A stretch of 64,000 bases of DNA, taken from the NCBI GenBank assembly GCA_963678395.1, contig OY782827.1:806001-870000 (forward strand), in the 5' to 3' direction. The translations under genes and the position numbers were made by a program. Below the pieces are notes generated by a model that was not told the DNA's origin, did not search any database, and saw nothing but the letters and a program-made list of their open reading frames with translations. Position 1 is the first letter of the stretch. Each line of letters starts with the position of its first letter. Shown here one piece after another: positions 1 to 10,370 of the stretch. This DNA comes from JAAYAE01 sp963678395 (GTDB lineage: Bacteria > Bacillota > Negativicutes > Acidaminococcales > Acidaminococcaceae).

Positions 1-3000
1 ATAAAAATTCGTTGTCAACGTAGTTTTTTTGAGTTGCTTTTTATGCCCTATATGGTCTTTGTTATCTCAGATGCTATATTACGTACAGTATACCGCCTAT
101 GTATAAGTAAGCAACATTTGCTTAATTGGAATACGTCAGCAATAACAGAAAAACAAACTAATAAGACAAAAGAGGCATATTATCGTAGTATGCATATTTC
201 TGTTATTATGGCTGTAGGTATTATCGTAGTATTACTACTTTTTGTTAAACAAAGTATTGCAAAAACATTTATTTTCATAACATTAGCCATTCTTTGGGGA
301 AGTTCTTATCTTTGGGCTTATAATATTGGACAGGAAAAAGAGCGCTCTACACAAGAAGTCTTAGGTAGTGATGAAAAAGAGCTGCGCAAAATAGCTCGTA
401 AGACATGGCAATTTTTTAAAGATTATGCAACAAGTGATAATAATTGGTTGTGCCCGGATAATTATCAAAAAGAACCCAAAGAAAAGGTTACAGATAAAAC
501 ATCTCCTACTAATATTGGCTTGCAAATGTTAGCAGTAGTGTCAGCTAGAGATTTGGGGTTTGAAACATTATCTGCCACTGTTTGTACTATAGAGAAAATG
601 TTGGATTCTATTGCTAGACTGCCAAAATGGAGGGGACATCTTTTTAACTGGTATAATATAAAGACGTTCGAGGTATTAGGACCACAATATATATCTACGG
701 TAGATAGTGGGAACTTTTTAGGGCATTTATTAACCGTAAAAAATGGACTAAAAGCTAGTGTGGTAAAGCCGTTGTTTTCTAAAACGCAAATAGACGGCTT
801 ACGAGAGCTTGGCGAGCTTTGTCAAGAAAAGCTAGAGCTGCAGGATAGCTATGCAACAGTGGAAGAGTTTGCCGCTACTATAAAAAACGCACAAAAAATT
901 TTAGAGAAAAAGCAAGTAAATTCTACTTCTCAAGATATTTTCGCTGGTGAATTGCTAAAAAGTATGGATGCGTTACAGGAAGAGTTAGATATATTGAACC
1001 TTAAGGGTTATTCTTGTACAAATTGCCCTACTCTTAAAGAACGGGCAGAAACCGGGAATAAGTATGCACAGAATTTAGCGAAAAAAATAGCTGAAATTAC
1101 TAAAACCATAGATAAAATTGTGGCAGAGGCTGATTTTAGATTTTTGTACAACAAGAAACGCGCTTTATTTCATATTGGTTATCACGTTTCTTCCAAAAGT
1201 CTTGATGAAGGCTGTTACGATTTGATTGCCTCTGAATGTCTTTTAACCAGCGTTTTGAATATTGCCCAAAATACGGTGCCGCTGAAGCATTGGTCAAAAC
1301 TGGGTAGACCATTGACGTTGATAAAGGGATCACCTTGTTTTGTTTCCTGGAGTGGCACAATGTTTGAGTACCGTATGCCAAGTTTAGTGTTACAAGAATA
1401 TGAAGGGTCGGTATTTTCAGAAACAGCTAGAGCTGTTGTGGCAGAAAATATTGCTTTTGCAAAAAAAAGAATGCTGCCTTGTTGGGGCATATCAGAATCG
1501 CAGTATTATCAATTCGATCAAGATGGCAACTATCAGTACAGAGCATTTGGAGTACATAGTTTGCGGCTACAAACCTCATTAGGTAATCAAAATCTTGTGT
1601 TTGCACCTTATGCAACTATGTTAGCACTTAGTTATGCAGACAAAGAGTGTATTGCCAATCTGAAAAATTTAGCCCAACTTGGTTGTGTTGGTACTTATGG
1701 TTATTATGAAGCCATAGATTTTAATGGGCCAAACCCTGTTACGACAAAACCTTTTTCCATTGTAAAATCATTTATGGCACATCATCAAGGCATGATTTTA
1801 GTAGCAATCAATAATTATCTAAATAATGGGATTATGCAAAAAAGATTCCATAGTGAGCCTATGATACAAGCTGTTGCATCCTTGCTTGAGGAAAAGCGAG
1901 GGTCATATTTTGTTAATATTCCTAAGGAAGGTTACAATATCAACTTCAAGGAAATAGAATTAAAACACGAAATACCAGAGAGCAGATACATTAATAAAGT
2001 GGCTCCAGAGATGCCGGTAGCGCATTTTCTTTCCAACGACAATTATTCTATTTTGGTAACGTCTGATGGTGATGGCTTTAGTAAATATAAGGATATGATG
2101 CTCTACAGATGGAGACCAAATATTTATGACTGCACAGGGAATTACATTTTCATTAAGGATGTTAAGACAGGCAGCGTTTGGAGTAACACCTATAATCCTA
2201 CAAAAAAGAACCGGACGAATACCATGTTATATTTTCTCTTCATCAGGCAGAATTCAAACGTCGAGATGGCGATATAACTTCTCACACGGTAGTAAGTCTT
2301 TCGCCGGATTATGATTTGGAAATAAGAAAAGTTACTTTGACAAATCATAGTGATAAGCCTAAAATCATAGAATTAACAAGCTACTTGGAGATAGTTGCCA
2401 ATAGCTTTGCAGCCGAACTTGCTCATCCGGCTTTTAACAAACTTTTCATAGAAAACAGTTTCTTAGAAGAAAGCAATATGGTTCTGGCTAAAAGGCGAGG
2501 CAGCCTTAGTACGCCAAAACCGTATTTACTACATATGGTTAAGGCAAATACGGATTTTTTGCAGAAAATAGAATATGAAAACGATCGTTTAAGATTTATT
2601 GGACGTAATAATACGGTGCAAAACCCTATAGCAGTTATAGATAGTATGCCATTTTCTAATAATACTATTTTCTCTGATGATCCTATTATAAGCATGCGTG
2701 CGAGAGTTGTATTACCAGCATTCGGCAAAGTTAGTGTTTACTTTATTACAGGGGTTTGTGCAAATATTGTTGCAGCAAAAAGCTTAGGTAAAGAATTAAA
2801 TGAGGTGGCTTGGATTGAGGAGATGAATGAAAAGTTCAGATTGCAAAGTATTCTTGAACTTAAGTATCTAGCTATGACAACGTCACAGCTTAATGCCTGC
2901 CAGGACTTAGTCGCACCGATATTTTATCCTGCAAGGGCTTATCGTGGACCCTTAGAAAATATGCGACGTAATTGTAAAAATCAAAGAGACTTATGGAGAT

Positions 3001-3356
3001 TTGGTATTTCAGGAGACAATCCTATACTGCTATTTAGGGTTACGTCTAGTGAAGCCTTGGGAATAATGCAAGATGTATTTAAAGTTTATGAATATTTGCG
3101 TATAAATGAAGTAAAGGTGGATTTAGTAGTGCTTAGTGAGGGTAAGCATGGTTATATGACCGAACTCAATAATTTATTGCAGGAAATGACTACTTCCCTT
3201 AAGATATTTGATGAAAATAGTGATAAGCATAATATATTTATACTAGATGCCTACCAATTAACCCCAGCAGAAGTTGATTTACTTCTTACAGTAGCCAAGG
3301 TAGTCTTTACGGAAGATACAGGGATTTATTTCCGTAAGATAAAGGAAGAACGGTAA
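1..3356 (+). pseudogene. Cyclic beta-1,2-glucan synthase-like protein, middle part (5' end outside window, frameshifted)
   Basis: The reading frame is open from base 1, so the gene begins upstream of the window. The visible part starts in a membrane region of NdvB-like cyclic glucan synthases (helices around bases 190-320), followed by a glycoamylase-like domain (about 1130-1850, with conserved segments such as SWSGTMFEYRMP and the FMAHHQGM motif). The frame then breaks in an A6 run at 2202-2207: dropping to the other frame at about 2210 restores the conserved text (PDEYHVIF, then EFKRRDGDI) and continues in the frame that runs to 3356 (carbohydrate-binding part preceding GH94). In the known family this multidomain inner-membrane enzyme builds and cyclises periplasmic beta-1,2-glucan from UDP-glucose. 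The GT84 glycosyltransferase part would lie upstream and is not visible. The lesion may be a sequencing error. Confidence 0.8.
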
Positions 3357-3392
3357 TTATAACGTGGCTTTTCTAGAAAGAAGGTGCCGTAT

Positions 3393-5828
3393 TTGAAAAA
3401 AAGGAAGATAAATTTGTCTGAAAAGGAAACCAATGGTAGAAAATATGAATTTTTCAATGGTTTTGGTGGCTTTGTAGCAAATGGACGCGAGTATGAAATA
3501 TTTTTGCAAGATGATAATAGGCCACCGGCACCGTGGGTTAATGTTATAGCTAATGAAAATTTTGGCTTCTTTATTTCTGAAAGAGGAGCAGGACCAACTT
3601 GGGCTGGTAATAGCCACGAAAATAAAATAACGCCTTGGTCTAATGATCCTGTAAGTGATATTGCTTCCGAAGCCATATACATTAAAGAAGAAGGAAAGGA
3701 AAAGTTATTAACGCCTACGCCCATAGGGAGAAAAGGGCATGGGGACTATTTAGTAAGACATGGATTTGGCTATTCAATTTTTTGCCATGAAGAAGCATTA
3801 ATAGAACAAGAGCTTAAGGTTTTCACACCACTAGCAGAGCCTATGAAAATTTGGATATTGAAACTTAAAAATAACTCTAATATTGAAAAAAATCTAAGTA
3901 GTGCTTATTATGTGGAGTGGGTCCTTGGAGTTAACAGGGAAGATACGAGTCCTTATATTGTATCTTCTTATAATAATGAACATGAATATTTAGCAGCAAG
4001 AAATATCTATAGTGATGCTTTAAGCAAGCAAAGTTGTTTTATTTTCTCTAGTGAGCGCATAGTTTCCTACACTGGTGACAGAAAAGAATTTTTGGGTAAA
4101 AAAGGTTCCATAGATAAACCGGAAGGGTTGAAAGGCAAGTTGTCTTGTACGACTGGTGTAGGCTATGATTCTTGTGGCGTTATCCAGGTCGCTGTAAAAC
4201 TATTGCCTCGAGAAACAAAAACTATTGTTTTTGGTCTGGGGCAAAGCAGTTCTAGTACTGATATTAGCCAGTTGCAGAAAAAATATCAAAGTTTAATCAA
4301 TATAAACAGTGAACTGCATAAAGTTCAGGATTACTGGCATGAATTATTGGGAGTAGTGCAAGTTAAAACTACTGATAGAGCTATGGACATACTTATTAAT
4401 GGTTGGTTGTTATATCAAACTATAAGCTGTAGATTAAATGCTCGAACGGCTTTTTATCAATGCGGTGGGGCCTATGGATTTAGAGATCAGTTGCAGGATG
4501 TATTAGCTCTTTTGGAGGTTGCACCGACAGTTACACGCCGTCAAATTTTGTTGGCGTGCAGCAGGCAGTTTGAAGAAGGAGATGTACAACATTGGTGGCA
4601 TCCACCATTTGGCTTGGGTGTTCGGACTAGGATAACTGATGATTTATTATGGCTTCCCTATGTTACAAGTGCTTATATAAAAAGTACTGGTGACTATGCA
4701 CTATTAAAAGAAAAAGTAAATTATATCAAGGGGGATTTATTGGAAAATGGCCAAAATGAATCTATGTTTACGCCAAAAATTTCAGAGGTCAGCGGTAGCG
4801 TTTACGAGCATTGCAAAAAAGCCATACTTCATACTCGTTTTGGTGAACATGGGCTGCCTCTTATAGGAACAGGCGATTGGAATGATGGCATGGATAAAGT
4901 TGGTGTAGGAGGAAAAGGAGAAAGCGTTTGGCTAGGTTGGTTTTTTGTTGCCGTGTTAAAAAATATTATACCTATTTGTTATCACGAAAATGACAGTGAA
5001 TTTGCTAATGCCCAGGAAAAGTTAAGAAAAGAAGTTTTAAAAAATATAGAAGAGTTTGCTTGGGATGGTAATTGGTATATAAGAGCTTTTGATGATGAAG
5101 GAGAAAAACTAGGCTCAAGTGTAGGCGATGAATGTAAGATTGATTCTATAAGCCAATCTTGGAGTGTACTATCGGAAGGAGCGGAGAAAAAAAGAGCTGT
5201 GGAGGCAATTAATTCATCAGAGAAATATCTTGTACAAGAGAAAGAGGGACTTTCTTTGCTCTTGTTCCCACCGTTTAATAAGACATTGAAAAATCCTGGT
5301 TATATTAAAAACTATTATCCTGGAATCAGAGAAAACGGGGGACAATATTCTCATGCAGCTGTATGGTTGGCCATGGCTTGCACCAAGGTTGGAGATTATA
5401 GCCGTGGATACAAACTTTTCACTATGCTTAACCCAATTCATATTACGTTGAAATACAATGATGCTCTTCGCTACAAAAGAGAACCCTATATAATGACAGC
5501 GGATATTTCCTCTGCAGTAGGCAATGCCGGTATAGGGGGGTGGAGTTGGTATACTGGTTCGGCTAGCTGGATGTATCAAGGACTTGTTAATACCTTTTTG
5601 GGGATTAAAAAAGAAGGTAAGTATCTAACTGTTTTACCTGGTGCGCCTGCTATATTTGGCGAATACAAGGTATGGTATAAATATGGGCATTCTTCCTATG
5701 AGATACAAGTAAGTCAAAGAAAAAGCAACGATTATATTGTTAGAAATGTCAGAATTGATGGAGTTGTTTTAGAGGGTAATAAAATAGAATTGCTAGATGA
5801 TGGCAAGCGTCACATTGTTACAGTTTGA
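3393..5828 (+). CDS. GH94 family glycoside phosphorylase-like protein (C-terminal part of cyclic glucan synthase)
   Basis: This is the GH94 (cellobiose/cyclic-glucan phosphorylase clan) part of an NdvB-like protein. Landmarks are FFNGFGGF near the start, the substrate-cleft segment RDQLQDVLAL, HWWHPPFGLGVRTRITDDLLWLP in two conserved blocks, and the catalytic block GDWNDGMDKVG followed by GESVWLGWFF; the Asp of WNDGMD aligns with the family's general acid. In the family this domain sets glucan chain length by phosphorolysis before cyclisation. It shares the frame of the upstream part but two stop codons (3354 and 3360) separate them. A Shine-Dalgarno-like AGAAGGTG at 3379-3386 sits 6 bases before a TTG at 3393, so I place the start there; GTG 3384 is the alternative. 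It may be a natural split gene or a broken single gene. Confidence 0.8.
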   Translation: MKKRKINLSEKETNGRKYEFFNGFGGFVANGREYEIFLQDDNRPPAPWVNVIANENFGFFISERGAGPTWAGNSHENKITPWSNDPVSDIASEAIYIKEEGKEKLLTPTPIGRKGHGDYLVRHGFGYSIFCHEEALIEQELKVFTPLAEPMKIWILKLKNNSNIEKNLSSAYYVEWVLGVNREDTSPYIVSSYNNEHEYLAARNIYSDALSKQSCFIFSSERIVSYTGDRKEFLGKKGSIDKPEGLKGKLSCTTGVGYDSCGVIQVAVKLLPRETKTIVFGLGQSSSSTDISQLQKKYQSLININSELHKVQDYWHELLGVVQVKTTDRAMDILINGWLLYQTISCRLNARTAFYQCGGAYGFRDQLQDVLALLEVAPTVTRRQILLACSRQFEEGDVQHWWHPPFGLGVRTRITDDLLWLPYVTSAYIKSTGDYALLKEKVNYIKGDLLENGQNESMFTPKISEVSGSVYEHCKKAILHTRFGEHGLPLIGTGDWNDGMDKVGVGGKGESVWLGWFFVAVLKNIIPICYHENDSEFANAQEKLRKEVLKNIEEFAWDGNWYIRAFDDEGEKLGSSVGDECKIDSISQSWSVLSEGAEKKRAVEAINSSEKYLVQEKEGLSLLLFPPFNKTLKNPGYIKNYYPGIRENGGQYSHAAVWLAMACTKVGDYSRGYKLFTMLNPIHITLKYNDALRYKREPYIMTADISSAVGNAGIGGWSWYTGSASWMYQGLVNTFLGIKKEGKYLTVLPGAPAIFGEYKVWYKYGHSSYEIQVSQRKSNDYIVRNVRIDGVVLEGNKIELLDDGKRHIVTV

Positions 5829-5853
5829 ATAATATAATTGTTTGCTTATAGTT

Positions 5854-5890
5854 AAAATACGAATCAGACAATTGTCTGATTCGTATTTTT
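5854..5890. terminator. Intrinsic terminator after the GH94 gene
   Basis: A perfect loopless palindrome of 36 bases (AAAATACGAATCAGACAA and its reverse complement) with flanking A and T runs. It can act on both strands and follows the GH94 stop codon by 25 bases. Confidence 0.8.
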
Positions 5891-5904
5891 GTGTTGAACT
5901 GTTT

Positions 5905-6096
5905 ATTGGAGGGCGATTGTTTTAATGGTAAACGAATAATTATTGCTTTTTCGAATAATAAGTGCTATGATTCCTTTGGGTTAGCCTAGGCTAACCCAAA
6001 GGAAATATTTAATCAGTTTTTAAAGAATGACGATATCGCTGATATCTGCTATACTTTGGTAAAGCAATCCGGTAATATGTCAAGCCTCAAAAAATA
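5905..6096 (+). pseudogene. Possible decayed small ORF interrupted by a palindrome
   Basis: The stretch between the GH94 gene and the exonuclease gene holds a GGAGG-like site near 5911, an ATG that stops after four codons, and open text in a neighbouring frame (KRIIIAFSNNKCYDSFGLA) that ends inside the 34-nt palindrome at 5971-6004. After the palindrome a further in-frame piece (NQFLKNDDIADICYTLVK and onward) runs to a TAA at about 6096. I do not recognise the protein. The text looks protein-like but this is weak evidence. Confidence 0.25.
5971..6004. repeat. Perfect 34-nt palindrome
   Basis: TTCCTTTGGGTTAGCCT is followed directly by its exact reverse complement. There is no T-run after it, so it is not a classical terminator. 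Its role is unknown; it could be a protein-binding site or an RNA hairpin. Confidence 0.7.
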
Positions 6097-6133
6097 AAGA
6101 ATTGTAATCAAATCAGGGAAAAGAGGAGGATAT

Positions 6134-6871
6134 ATGATGAATAATTTTGAGAGTAAAAATGTAAATAGTATTATGAACAACCTGCAATTTGCAGGTAGTA
6201 ATGCAAGACAAGTACGCAAAGCAAAGGGAAAAAACCTTATGGGAATTGCTGACGATTACGTAGTTATAGATATAGAAACAACAGGACTGGATGTTAGATG
6301 TGACGAGATCATTGAAGTTGCTGCTGCAAAAGTTGAGGGCGGTATAATTATTGATAAGTTTACTACACTAATTAAGCCGGAAAATAGAATAAATGCTTTT
6401 ATAACAGAACTTACTGGCATTACTAACGAAATGGTAGAAAATGCACCACCGGCGGAAACTGCTTTGCAGTCCTTCGTTGATTTTGTTGGTGACGGGTTGC
6501 TTATAGGTCATAATGTTAAATTTGATATTAACTTTCTTTATGATAATTGCCAAGATAAAATTGGTTATAATCTTTCCAACAATTTTCTTGATACTCTGAG
6601 ACTTAGCAGAATGCTATTTGCCCAAGAGAAACAACATAAACTTACTGATTTAATAAATCGATTTGGTATTGGTCGTGTAGTAGAGCATAGAGCATTGGGT
6701 GATGTATTGCAAACACAAAAATGTTATGAATACATGCTTGGATATTCAGTGGATCATAGTATGAAGCTAAAGCATCTGAATGCACAAGAGAAGTCGTCTT
6801 TAAGAGGCCAGGCAAACATAAAGAAAAAAATTGGGAGCGAGATGGGCAATTTATTTGCTGATGTAGAGTAG
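6134..6871 (+). CDS. DnaQ-like 3'-5' exonuclease (DEDDh family)
   Basis: A 245-residue protein with the exonuclease domain of DNA polymerase III epsilon / PolC type. Exo I is DIETTG (about residues 46-51), Exo II is GHNVKFDINFL (about 118-128) and Exo III is HRALGDVLQT (about 186-195), giving the DEDDh metal-binding set that cleaves nucleotides from 3' ends. The first 38 residues are a non-conserved basic leader. A strong AAGAGGAGG at 6121-6129 precedes tandem ATG codons at 6134 and 6137; the second has the better spacing. It stands alone between terminators, so a stand-alone repair or RNA/DNA trimming exonuclease is likelier than a replicative epsilon subunit. The precise substrate is unknown. 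Confidence 0.85.
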   Translation: MMNNFESKNVNSIMNNLQFAGSNARQVRKAKGKNLMGIADDYVVIDIETTGLDVRCDEIIEVAAAKVEGGIIIDKFTTLIKPENRINAFITELTGITNEMVENAPPAETALQSFVDFVGDGLLIGHNVKFDINFLYDNCQDKIGYNLSNNFLDTLRLSRMLFAQEKQHKLTDLINRFGIGRVVEHRALGDVLQTQKCYEYMLGYSVDHSMKLKHLNAQEKSSLRGQANIKKKIGSEMGNLFADVE

Positions 6872-6957
6872 TTTCATTTTAGTTTTTCGGTTCTAAGTGT
6901 TTGTTTTAGCAGTATAATAAAAGTAGTACTATTTCCTATGAAGAAAAGGATGGCATA

Positions 6958-8220
6958 ATGTTCAAAAAAATAATGCAGCAACTAACAACTATACATAAAC
7001 CAAGTAAAGATACACTGGCTGTATTTCGTTACATCGGGCCGGGTATACTAGTAACCGTGGGTTTTATTGACCCTGGAAATTGGGCAGTTAATTTAGCGGC
7101 AGGTGCAAGCTATGGCTATACACTTTTGTGGACCGTCACATTATCGACAATAATGTTAATTTTGTTACAGCATAATGTTGCACATCTGGGCATTGTTACA
7201 GGAGAGTGTTTGGCAGAAGCTACTAGAAAGTTTTTAAAGCCTTGGATTGCTATAGTGCAACTTACCACCGCAATGTTGGCGGCTATTGCTACCGCATTAG
7301 CGGAACTTTTGGGGGCGGCTATTGCGCTAAATCTGTTATTTAAAATACCTATCTTTATCGGAGCAGTTATTACTGCTGTGATTTGTACAATTATGCTTAT
7401 TACAAATTCTTATAGAAAGCTGGAAATGTGGATTGCGGGGTTTGTTTCACTTATTGCGGCTTCTTACTTATTTGAACTTTCCATGGTAAATGTAGATTGG
7501 GCTAATGCCGCGGTTAGTTGGGTAGTGCCTACAACACCGGCAGGCTCTATGTTTGTAGTTATGGGAATCATAGGAGCAGTTATTATGCCACATAATTTAT
7601 TTTTGCATTCTGAGGTAATTCAAAGTCGTCAATGGAATTTAGAAGACCCCAAGCTTATTGTAAGGCAACTTAGATATGAATTTGTTGATACATTATTTTC
7701 TATGAGTATTGGGTGGGCAATTAATAGTGCCATGATTGTATTAGCGGCTACTACGTTTTTTGTAAAAGGAATAAAGGTTGATGAATTACAACAAGCAAAG
7801 GAAATGTTGGTGCCGTTGCTAGGCTCAAATGCGGCAGTGGTTTTTGCTGTAGCATTGTTATTTGCTGGATTTGCTTCCACTACGACTGCTGGTATGGCTG
7901 GAGCGAGCATATTTGCAGGTATGTTTCGTGAATCTTATGAAATGAGAGATATACATTCTAAACTGGGCTTAATTATTACTTATGTACCGGCACTTGCTAT
8001 TTTATTGTTTATCAGTAATCCTTTCTATGGTTTAATATTGTCACAAGTATTATTAAGTGTGCAATTGCCCTTTACCATATTTTTGCAGTTATATCTAACA
8101 TCATCACCACGAGTCATGGGAAAATATGTTAATAAAACTATAACAAAAATTTCGTTAGGAACCATAGGTATTATCGTGACTGTATTAAATTTATATTTAA
8201 TGTGGGATTTGCAAAAATAA
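6958..8220 (+). CDS. mntH: NRAMP family divalent metal transporter MntH
   Basis: A 420-residue inner-membrane protein of the NRAMP family, which imports Mn2+ or Fe2+ with protons. The first unwound helix carries the DPGN metal-binding motif (D38-P39-G40-N41) and the sixth helix the second motif MPH (M210-P211-H212), both canonical. About eleven hydrophobic segments are visible and the length matches the family. An AAAGGATG ribosome binding site lies upstream. It is monocistronic; no Mn-responsive operator was recognisable by eye. Confidence 0.93.
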   Translation: MFKKIMQQLTTIHKPSKDTLAVFRYIGPGILVTVGFIDPGNWAVNLAAGASYGYTLLWTVTLSTIMLILLQHNVAHLGIVTGECLAEATRKFLKPWIAIVQLTTAMLAAIATALAELLGAAIALNLLFKIPIFIGAVITAVICTIMLITNSYRKLEMWIAGFVSLIAASYLFELSMVNVDWANAAVSWVVPTTPAGSMFVVMGIIGAVIMPHNLFLHSEVIQSRQWNLEDPKLIVRQLRYEFVDTLFSMSIGWAINSAMIVLAATTFFVKGIKVDELQQAKEMLVPLLGSNAAVVFAVALLFAGFASTTTAGMAGASIFAGMFRESYEMRDIHSKLGLIITYVPALAILLFISNPFYGLILSQVLLSVQLPFTIFLQLYLTSSPRVMGKYVNKTITKISLGTIGIIVTVLNLYLMWDLQK

Positions 8221-8343
8221 AATTGTGAATAAATTGAGATAATTATGCGCTTTTAATAAAAAAATGCTGGCATAAAAGCTAAAGCTTTAAAGTGTCATAT
8301 TAGCATAGCTGTATCTAGGGTTAATACTAGGAGGTGTTAAGTT

Positions 8344-8967
8344 ATGGAAGAAAGAATTAATGCTATTACACATGGAATTGGCGCCTTCATCGCGGTTATC
8401 GGCCTTTATCTACTTGTTTCACTGGCTTGGAGGTATGGTACGCTCTGGCATGTAGTAAGTTTTAGTATATATGGCGTAAGTTTAGTACTTATGTACCTCA
8501 CGTCTACTCTCTATCATAGTTTTAAAAATGAGCGATTAAGAAGCCTATTTAAAATATTTGACCATTCTGCTATTTATTTATTGATTGCAGGGACATATAC
8601 ACCTTTTGCTCTAATTATTTTGCATGGTTGGCTGGGGTGGACAATGCTTGGGGTTATTTGGGGGCTAGCCTTAGTGGGGATTGTTTTAACCATTTTCTTT
8701 GTGCAGCGTTTTCGCAAATTATCCACCTTATGTTATGTTCTTATGGGTTGGTTAATTGTTATTTGCATTAAACCCATGCTAGTAAAGCTTGATATAAGGG
8801 GGATGGAGTGGCTTGCTTTGGGAGGCGTTTTTTACAGTGTAGGAGCCATTTTCTACCTAAAGAAAAAATTGCCTTATAATCATGCTATTTGGCACTTGTT
8901 TGTGCTAGCAGGTAGTATTTCGCAGTTTATAGCGGTAGTTTATTATGTATTGCCGGTAGGTGTTTAA
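8344..8967 (+). CDS. trhA: Hemolysin III / PAQR family membrane protein (TrhA-like)
   Basis: A 207-residue protein with about seven membrane helices. Family marks are EERINAITHGIG at the N-terminus, the STLYHSF motif (about residues 56-62), the FDHSAIYLLIAGTYTPF block (about 76-90) and a C-terminal NHAIWHLFVL block (about 179-188). The conserved Ser, His and Asp residues form the putative Zn site of PAQR proteins. Members are linked to membrane energetics and lipid homeostasis (TrhA) rather than proven hemolysis. AGGAGGTG lies just before the ATG, and a strong terminator follows the stop, so it is a single-gene unit. Confidence 0.88.
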   Translation: MEERINAITHGIGAFIAVIGLYLLVSLAWRYGTLWHVVSFSIYGVSLVLMYLTSTLYHSFKNERLRSLFKIFDHSAIYLLIAGTYTPFALIILHGWLGWTMLGVIWGLALVGIVLTIFFVQRFRKLSTLCYVLMGWLIVICIKPMLVKLDIRGMEWLALGGVFYSVGAIFYLKKKLPYNHAIWHLFVLAGSISQFIAVVYYVLPVGV

Positions 8968-8971
8968 AAGT

Positions 8972-9019
8972 AAAAAAGGTGCTGACTCAATAATGAAAGA
9001 TTGAGCTGGCACCTTTTTT
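8972..9019. terminator. Intrinsic terminator after trhA
   Basis: AAAAAAGGTGC pairs with GCACCTTTTTT, and CTCAAT pairs with ATTGAG inside. The rest of the gap to the next gene (9020-9252) shows only AT-rich, promoter-like DNA. Confidence 0.85.
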
Positions 9020-9252
9020 AATTAAAAAGGTGTGATTAATATTTAGGTGTTAGTAGGCTGGACTAATGTTATTGAAGCGGAAAAAATCTTATTAAGGTAT
9101 AGGGTAATTTAGCTGTTTTAGAAGCCTGCTAGCTATTTTGCTGGAGAGATGCTTGAATATAAACAACATACAATGCTAAAATAAATGTATTATAGTTTGG
9201 TATGGCTTTTAAATAGTTTTTCATGCGAATTTAAGAGAAAGAAGGTTATGGC

Positions 9253-10254
9253 ATGAATATAGGTATTTTTACTACAGCAGGTGGTGGCGGAGGAATATTC
9301 CAAGCGTATATTAAAAAACATAAAGAAAAGCTTACTCTAATTGAATTGGAGGGGCAACCAACAATAGAAAAGCTAAGACAATTAAAAGAAAATAACTGTA
9401 CTGCAATGATTTATATTTCTGACCATCAAGAAGATGATATTTTTTTTCGAACCCTAGCAGAGCAAGGCATAAAATATATTTGTTGCTGTTCGGCTGGTTA
9501 TGAATTTTTAAATCTAACGGCAATGAAAAAGTATGGAATAAAGGGTGCTAATGTTCCGGAATATTCACCCAATGCAATATCGGAACATACCGTAATGCTT
9601 TTTTTGGCATTACTTCGAAAATTACGAACACAAATTTTACGAATAGAGGCAAACAATTTTGCGAGAAATGGATTGCAAGGAAAAGAAGTAAGAAATATGA
9701 CAATTGGTATTGTGGGAGCAGGTCGCATAGGTTATACAACCCTACAATGTTTGTCTGGATTTAGTCCGAAAAAAATGTATGTCTATGACCATCATGAAAA
9801 GGTAAAGGTCAAGCAATATGCTGAATATGTTCCTTTGGACATATTATATAAAAAGTCAGATATTATCATATATCATTGTAGTTACAATGAAGAAAACTAC
9901 CACATGGTAAATGAAAAAACCATTGCAGCAATGAAAGATAAAGTAATCTTGATTAATGTGGCCAGAGGTCCGTTGTTTGATATGAAGGCAGTTTTAGAAG
10001 GAATTAAAACAGGAAAGGTTGGGGCTCTTGGTATCGATGTTATTGAGGGTGAAGGAGCCATTAGAAATAAAAAGCACGATGGTAAATGTCCACTGCCTAT
10101 TTTAGAAGAAATTTTAAAATATGAAAATACGATTTTTACAAGTCATACCGCCTATTACACAGATGAGGCTATAAGAAATATTTCTGCGACTACAGTTGAG
10201 AATGCATATTCTTATGCCATGACAGGTAATTGTTCTAACGAATTAGTTAAGTAA
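9253..10254 (+). CDS. D-isomer-specific 2-hydroxyacid dehydrogenase (D-lactate dehydrogenase-like)
   Basis: A 333-residue NAD-dependent dehydrogenase. The Rossmann fingerprint GIVGAGRIG lies at about residues 155-163. The substrate-binding/catalytic Arg is in NVARGPLFD (about 236-244), and the catalytic His is in FTSHTAYY near residue 297. The catalytic Glu is probably in the IEGEG segment. The overall pattern is that of D-LDH/VanH-type enzymes interconverting pyruvate and D-lactate or similar 2-oxoacids in the cytosol. The start at 9253 is preceded by AGAAAGAAGG; an upstream ATG at 9248 stops at once. A LarB gene lies 22 kb away but no direct link is shown. Confidence 0.85.
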   Translation: MNIGIFTTAGGGGGIFQAYIKKHKEKLTLIELEGQPTIEKLRQLKENNCTAMIYISDHQEDDIFFRTLAEQGIKYICCCSAGYEFLNLTAMKKYGIKGANVPEYSPNAISEHTVMLFLALLRKLRTQILRIEANNFARNGLQGKEVRNMTIGIVGAGRIGYTTLQCLSGFSPKKMYVYDHHEKVKVKQYAEYVPLDILYKKSDIIIYHCSYNEENYHMVNEKTIAAMKDKVILINVARGPLFDMKAVLEGIKTGKVGALGIDVIEGEGAIRNKKHDGKCPLPILEEILKYENTIFTSHTAYYTDEAIRNISATTVENAYSYAMTGNCSNELVK

Positions 10255-10370
10255 TGCACGCGCATAGAGTAGGCATTGTGCAGATTTTATTAATATAAAT
10301 AAGATAGCAGCTTAAAACCATAAAAAAAAATAATAAATAATAAATAATAAATAGTTGCAGTGGAAAGGAA

